Positions 61,716 through 64,000 of a stretch of 64,000 nt of DNA are shown in pieces. The notes under the pieces are model-generated. The model was given only the letters and a program-made list of their open reading frames with translations. It searched no databases and was not told where the DNA came from. Source of the DNA: Eubacterium uniforme (GTDB taxonomy: Bacteria; Bacillota; Clostridia; Lachnospirales; Lachnospiraceae); contig NZ_FUXZ01000006.1 in the NCBI RefSeq assembly GCF_900167115.1, positions 48,528-112,527 on the forward strand, in the 5' to 3' direction. A program made the translations under genes and the position numbers. Within the stretch, counting starts at the first letter, position 1. The number at the start of each line of letters is the position of its first letter.

Positions 61716-61746
61716 AAAAAATAGCCCCACGCGGAGCTATTTTTTA
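61716..61746 (-). terminator. Terminator of the thiH-thiE operon
   Basis: Stem AAAAATAGC/GCTATTTTT with an inner TCCGCGTGGG loop, A-run and T-run on both sides, 25 bp after the thiE stop. Confidence 0.85.
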
Positions 61747-61770
61747 TGTCTATCATTATTTAATTTTTCC

Positions 61771-62499
61771 TTAATTCATATACCCACTCATAATCGCAGC
61801 GCCACTAGCACCAACATCCTTAACTTCTTTAAGTCTGTCCATGTTTATACCACCAATAGCAATCACAGGTACCCTAACATTGCTACATATTTCCTGTAAA
61901 AATTCAAGTCCTCTACCTGGAAGTCCCTTCTTGCAATCAGTATCATATATATGACCTGCTAAAACATAATTAGCTCCCAAACTAATTGCCTTTTCTAAAT
62001 CATCTAATGAATGCACTGATGTCCCAATATTATCAAAGAGTTGTTTATCCTCTTCGGTTAACATAATATATTTATCAAGAGGAAGATGTATACTCTTAAC
62101 TCCAAGCTTCTTAGCAACATTTACATACGTATGAATAACTAATTCAACCCCTGCCTTATCACACATAGGCTTTATCTTTTTTGCAAGTTCATAGTACTCG
62201 TCTTCTGATAAATCCTTTTCACGTAGGATAAGCATATCAGGCTTTGGAAGATTAGAATTAGTCATACCTTCACCAATATTTTCAAATGTAGATTCTTTCA
62301 ATCCATCTTCATCAGTTAGTTTCATATTACTACTAACTAGTAATTCATTTTTTCCCAAGGAAATTTCTTTTTCTAGAGCTTTCTCAATCACTTGTAAAGA
62401 CTTATATTCACTAACAACTCTTTCAATTGTTTGCACAAAATCATCTTTGCATAATTTTCTATTTGTTATACAAAATATTTTAAACATATCAACATCCAT
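61771..62499 (-). CDS. thiE: Thiamine phosphate synthase / TenI-like protein
   Basis: The protein is 242 residues, about 30 longer than usual. The (beta/alpha)8 signatures are ILREKDLSEDEYYELAKKI, LVIHTYVNVAKKLGVKSIHLP, TSVHSLDDLEKAISLGANYVLAGHIYDTDCKKGLPGRG and VPVIAIGGINMDRLKEVKDVGASGAAIMSGY. ThiE joins the thiazole and pyrimidine phosphates. Between the first strand (FKIFCITNRKLC) and the rest is an insertion (about 25-85, rich in E, K, S and N) not seen in canonical ThiE. Canonical ThiE has an H-x-G-Q-x-D-type motif after the second block; here HLPLDK stands instead, as in TenI-like proteins, so it may be a TenI isomerase rather than a true ThiE. Located directly after thiH in a thiazole operon. 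Confidence 0.75.
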   Translation of the reverse strand: MDVDMFKIFCITNRKLCKDDFVQTIERVVSEYKSLQVIEKALEKEISLGKNELLVSSNMKLTDEDGLKESTFENIGEGMTNSNLPKPDMLILREKDLSEDEYYELAKKIKPMCDKAGVELVIHTYVNVAKKLGVKSIHLPLDKYIMLTEEDKQLFDNIGTSVHSLDDLEKAISLGANYVLAGHIYDTDCKKGLPGRGLEFLQEICSNVRVPVIAIGGINMDRLKEVKDVGASGAAIMSGYMN

Positions 62500-62555
62500 T
62501 TCTGTATTTACACTACCATATATGCTTCAAATTATCATCTAATAAATTAAATCAA

Positions 62556-63827
62556 CTACACATATAAGTAGTCATTAAGTACTGGCTGCATACCCTCGTT
62601 TGACATATCTTCATACATATCAGCAAATGATCTTGTATCATTTATTTCAAACTGTTCATCGCCTTCTACTTCTTCACTTTCCTTTCCAGTGTATTTGCTC
62701 TCATGATCACCTATACCTGTTGAAACACCTGCAGAAACCTTAGTTGCTGCGATTTTAACTATACCATTTCTAAATTCCTTACTTTCTCTTGAAGAAACTG
62801 TAATTCCACAGAAAGGAAGGAAGATTCTATATGCGCAAAGAATCTGGCATAATTCCTTTTCATATACATCAAGTGGATTAATTGCCTCATTATTTACAAT
62901 TGGACGAAGTCTTGGACATGAAAGTGAAATCTCTGCATGTGGATACTTCTTCTGTAAATAATACATATGAAGTGCACTTGCGTATGCATCCTTTCTAAAA
63001 TCAGAAAGTCCTAAAAGTGCGGATCCTGCAACACCTCTCATGCCTGCCATAAGCGCACGTTCCTGTGCTTCAAATCTATATGGAAATACTCTCTTATGAC
63101 CTAACAAGTGTAACTCTTCATATCTATCACTATTATATGTTTCCTGAAAAACTGTAACATAATCAACGCCACATTCATGAAGATACTTATATTCATCAGT
63201 GTTTACAGGGTAGATTTCAACTCCAACCATACGGAAGTATTTGCTGGCGATTTTACATGCTTCGCCTATATACTTAACATCACTCATGGCTCTACTCTCA
63301 CCTGTAAGAATAAGAATTTCTTCCATACCGCTATCAGCAATAATCTTCATCTCGTGCTCGATATGCTCCATATCAAGCTTAACCCTGTTAATATCATTGT
63401 AACAATTAAAGCCACAGTATACACAGTAATTTTCACAGTAATTCGCTATATAAAGTGGCGTAAAAAGATACACAGTATTACCGAAATGTTTCTGTGTTTC
63501 AAGTCGTGCTTTTTTTGCCATCAACTCTAAAAACGGTGCTGCCGCCGGTGATAAAAGTGCTCTAAAATCCTCAATTGAACAAGTATCTTTATCAAGCGCT
63601 CTTTTAACATCTATAGCTGTATATTTATCATAATCATATTCTTCCATTGAAGATAAAACCTTATCATAAATGTCTGACTCTATACGCTCCATACCTTCCA
63701 TGTATTCCATATGATTAGTTCTACACTCAGGACAATTTTCTAATTTATGTTTTTTCTCCAATGCCTTTTCAGATAGTTTGTCTGAATCTATAAAATAATT
63801 ATTATCTACTTTTTTGTTATTTTCCAT
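62556..63827 (-). CDS. thiH: 2-iminoacetate synthase (ThiH)
   Basis: The protein is 423 residues, with a poor Shine-Dalgarno (GGAAG) so the start is not certain. Radical-SAM motif C-x3-C-x2-C is in NYCENYCVYCGF (near 131-138). EEILILTGESRAMSD, EIYPVNTDEYKYLHECGVDYVTVFQETYN, and LSCPRLRPIVNN are ThiH signatures. ThiH cleaves tyrosine to dehydroglycine (iminoacetate) and p-cresol for thiazole formation in anaerobes, matching the anaerobic host. The C-terminal SSRESKEFRNGIVKIAATKVSAGVSTGIG is conserved; an acidic insert (KESEEVEGDEQFEIND) is unusual. thiG and thiS are expected to the right of the window. Confidence 0.93.
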   Translation of the reverse strand: MENNKKVDNNYFIDSDKLSEKALEKKHKLENCPECRTNHMEYMEGMERIESDIYDKVLSSMEEYDYDKYTAIDVKRALDKDTCSIEDFRALLSPAAAPFLELMAKKARLETQKHFGNTVYLFTPLYIANYCENYCVYCGFNCYNDINRVKLDMEHIEHEMKIIADSGMEEILILTGESRAMSDVKYIGEACKIASKYFRMVGVEIYPVNTDEYKYLHECGVDYVTVFQETYNSDRYEELHLLGHKRVFPYRFEAQERALMAGMRGVAGSALLGLSDFRKDAYASALHMYYLQKKYPHAEISLSCPRLRPIVNNEAINPLDVYEKELCQILCAYRIFLPFCGITVSSRESKEFRNGIVKIAATKVSAGVSTGIGDHESKYTGKESEEVEGDEQFEINDTRSFADMYEDMSNEGMQPVLNDYLYV

Positions 63828-64000
63828 TTTGTTTACTTCCGTTTTTGTTTTATTTTTTATATTTGATTTGTTTTGACTACTTTTAGGTTGTTTTCATTCA
63901 AAAGTAGGCTTTTCTCGACCTCTACTCATCATTAGCAAGTTGCTTTTCTTACTTTTTAAGTATTTTTCCAAAAAAGTAAGAATATTCTCAAGCCCACACT
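63828..64000 (-). other. Right edge: thiH leader with hairpins, no gene confirmed
   Basis: Holds two AT-rich inverted repeats, CTACTTTT...AAAAGTAG (about 63876-63907) and TTCTTACTTTTT...AAAAAGTAAGAA (about 63946-63985), upstream of thiH. No TPP-riboswitch core was recognised. A 35-codon frame at its right edge is discussed among the rejected items. Confidence 0.4.

Noticed and set aside
63894..63998. Minus-strand open frame LENILTFLEKYLKSKKSNLLMMSRG... at the right edge
   Set aside because: Only about 35 codons, overlaps two hairpins, and does not resemble ThiG, ThiF or ThiS. It could be the end of an upstream gene but cannot be supported.
63828..64000. TPP riboswitch ahead of thiH
   Set aside because: I looked for the conserved CTGAGA and ACCTGATCTGGGTAATGCC-type core and found neither; the thi operon probably starts to the right of the window.

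Overview
The window is AT-rich DNA in which every sizeable gene lies on the minus strand. The contents suggest an anaerobic gut or rumen Clostridia, most likely Lachnospiraceae (Butyrivibrio, Pseudobutyrivibrio or Eubacterium-like). The evidence is the strong AGGAGG ribosome-binding sites, secreted BspA-like leucine-rich-repeat proteins with Lys-rich tails, an SpoIIE/RsbU phosphatase, a thiH-thiE operon, and the style of the defence genes. No rRNA, complete tRNA gene, transposase, integrase or CRISPR array was seen.

Layout. Bases 1-5.4 kb hold three secreted paralogues; the leftmost runs off the window. Bases 5.4-7.7 kb hold small accessory units. These are an AbiE toxin-antitoxin whose toxin is reduced to an N-terminal stub, several copies (one intact, the rest decayed) of a 25-residue membrane-peptide cassette with convergent antisense promoters, and sfsA. 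Bases 7.7-38 kb are a dense defence island. In transcription order (right to left) it contains an unknown PD-(D/E)XK-like protein; a triple zinc-ribbon protein; a DISARM-like set of SNF2 helicase, N6-adenine methyltransferase, DUF1998 helicase-nuclease and RelE-UvrD fusion; Gabija GajA/GajB with a small extra protein; a GHKL ATPase-nuclease; a PD-(D/E)XK/DUF5655 protein; McrB/McrC; and an AbiL-like ATPase/RloB pair with its own promoter and palindromic operators. Bases 38-42.7 kb hold acetyltransferase, RhuM, DUF4143 ATPase (with four iterons in its promoter), SGNH hydrolase and radical-SAM genes. Bases 43-50.2 kb hold five more secreted paralogues separated by a family of related hairpins.

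Bases 50.5-56.6 kb form what I consider the most interesting locus, an RNA-repair/RNA-surveillance module. It has RtcB RNA ligase, two tandem WYL regulators, a TerD-domain protein with a long helical N-terminus, and between them a non-coding RNA that is a circularly permuted tRNA mimic. In that RNA the T-arm and acceptor 3' strand precede the acceptor 5' strand and D-arm, the acceptor stem is closed by a triloop, and a long helix replaces the anticodon arm. This is the architecture of YrlA-type bacterial Y RNAs. An identical 22-bp motif lies upstream of both rtcB and the RNA, suggesting joint control, perhaps by the WYL proteins.

Bases 56.6-64 kb are housekeeping: iron alcohol dehydrogenase, a Dus-family tRNA-dihydrouridine synthase, an unknown protein, an RsbU-type phosphatase, thiE and thiH.

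All assignments come from reading the translated sequences and motifs by eye. No database search or structure prediction was run, and residue positions are approximate.
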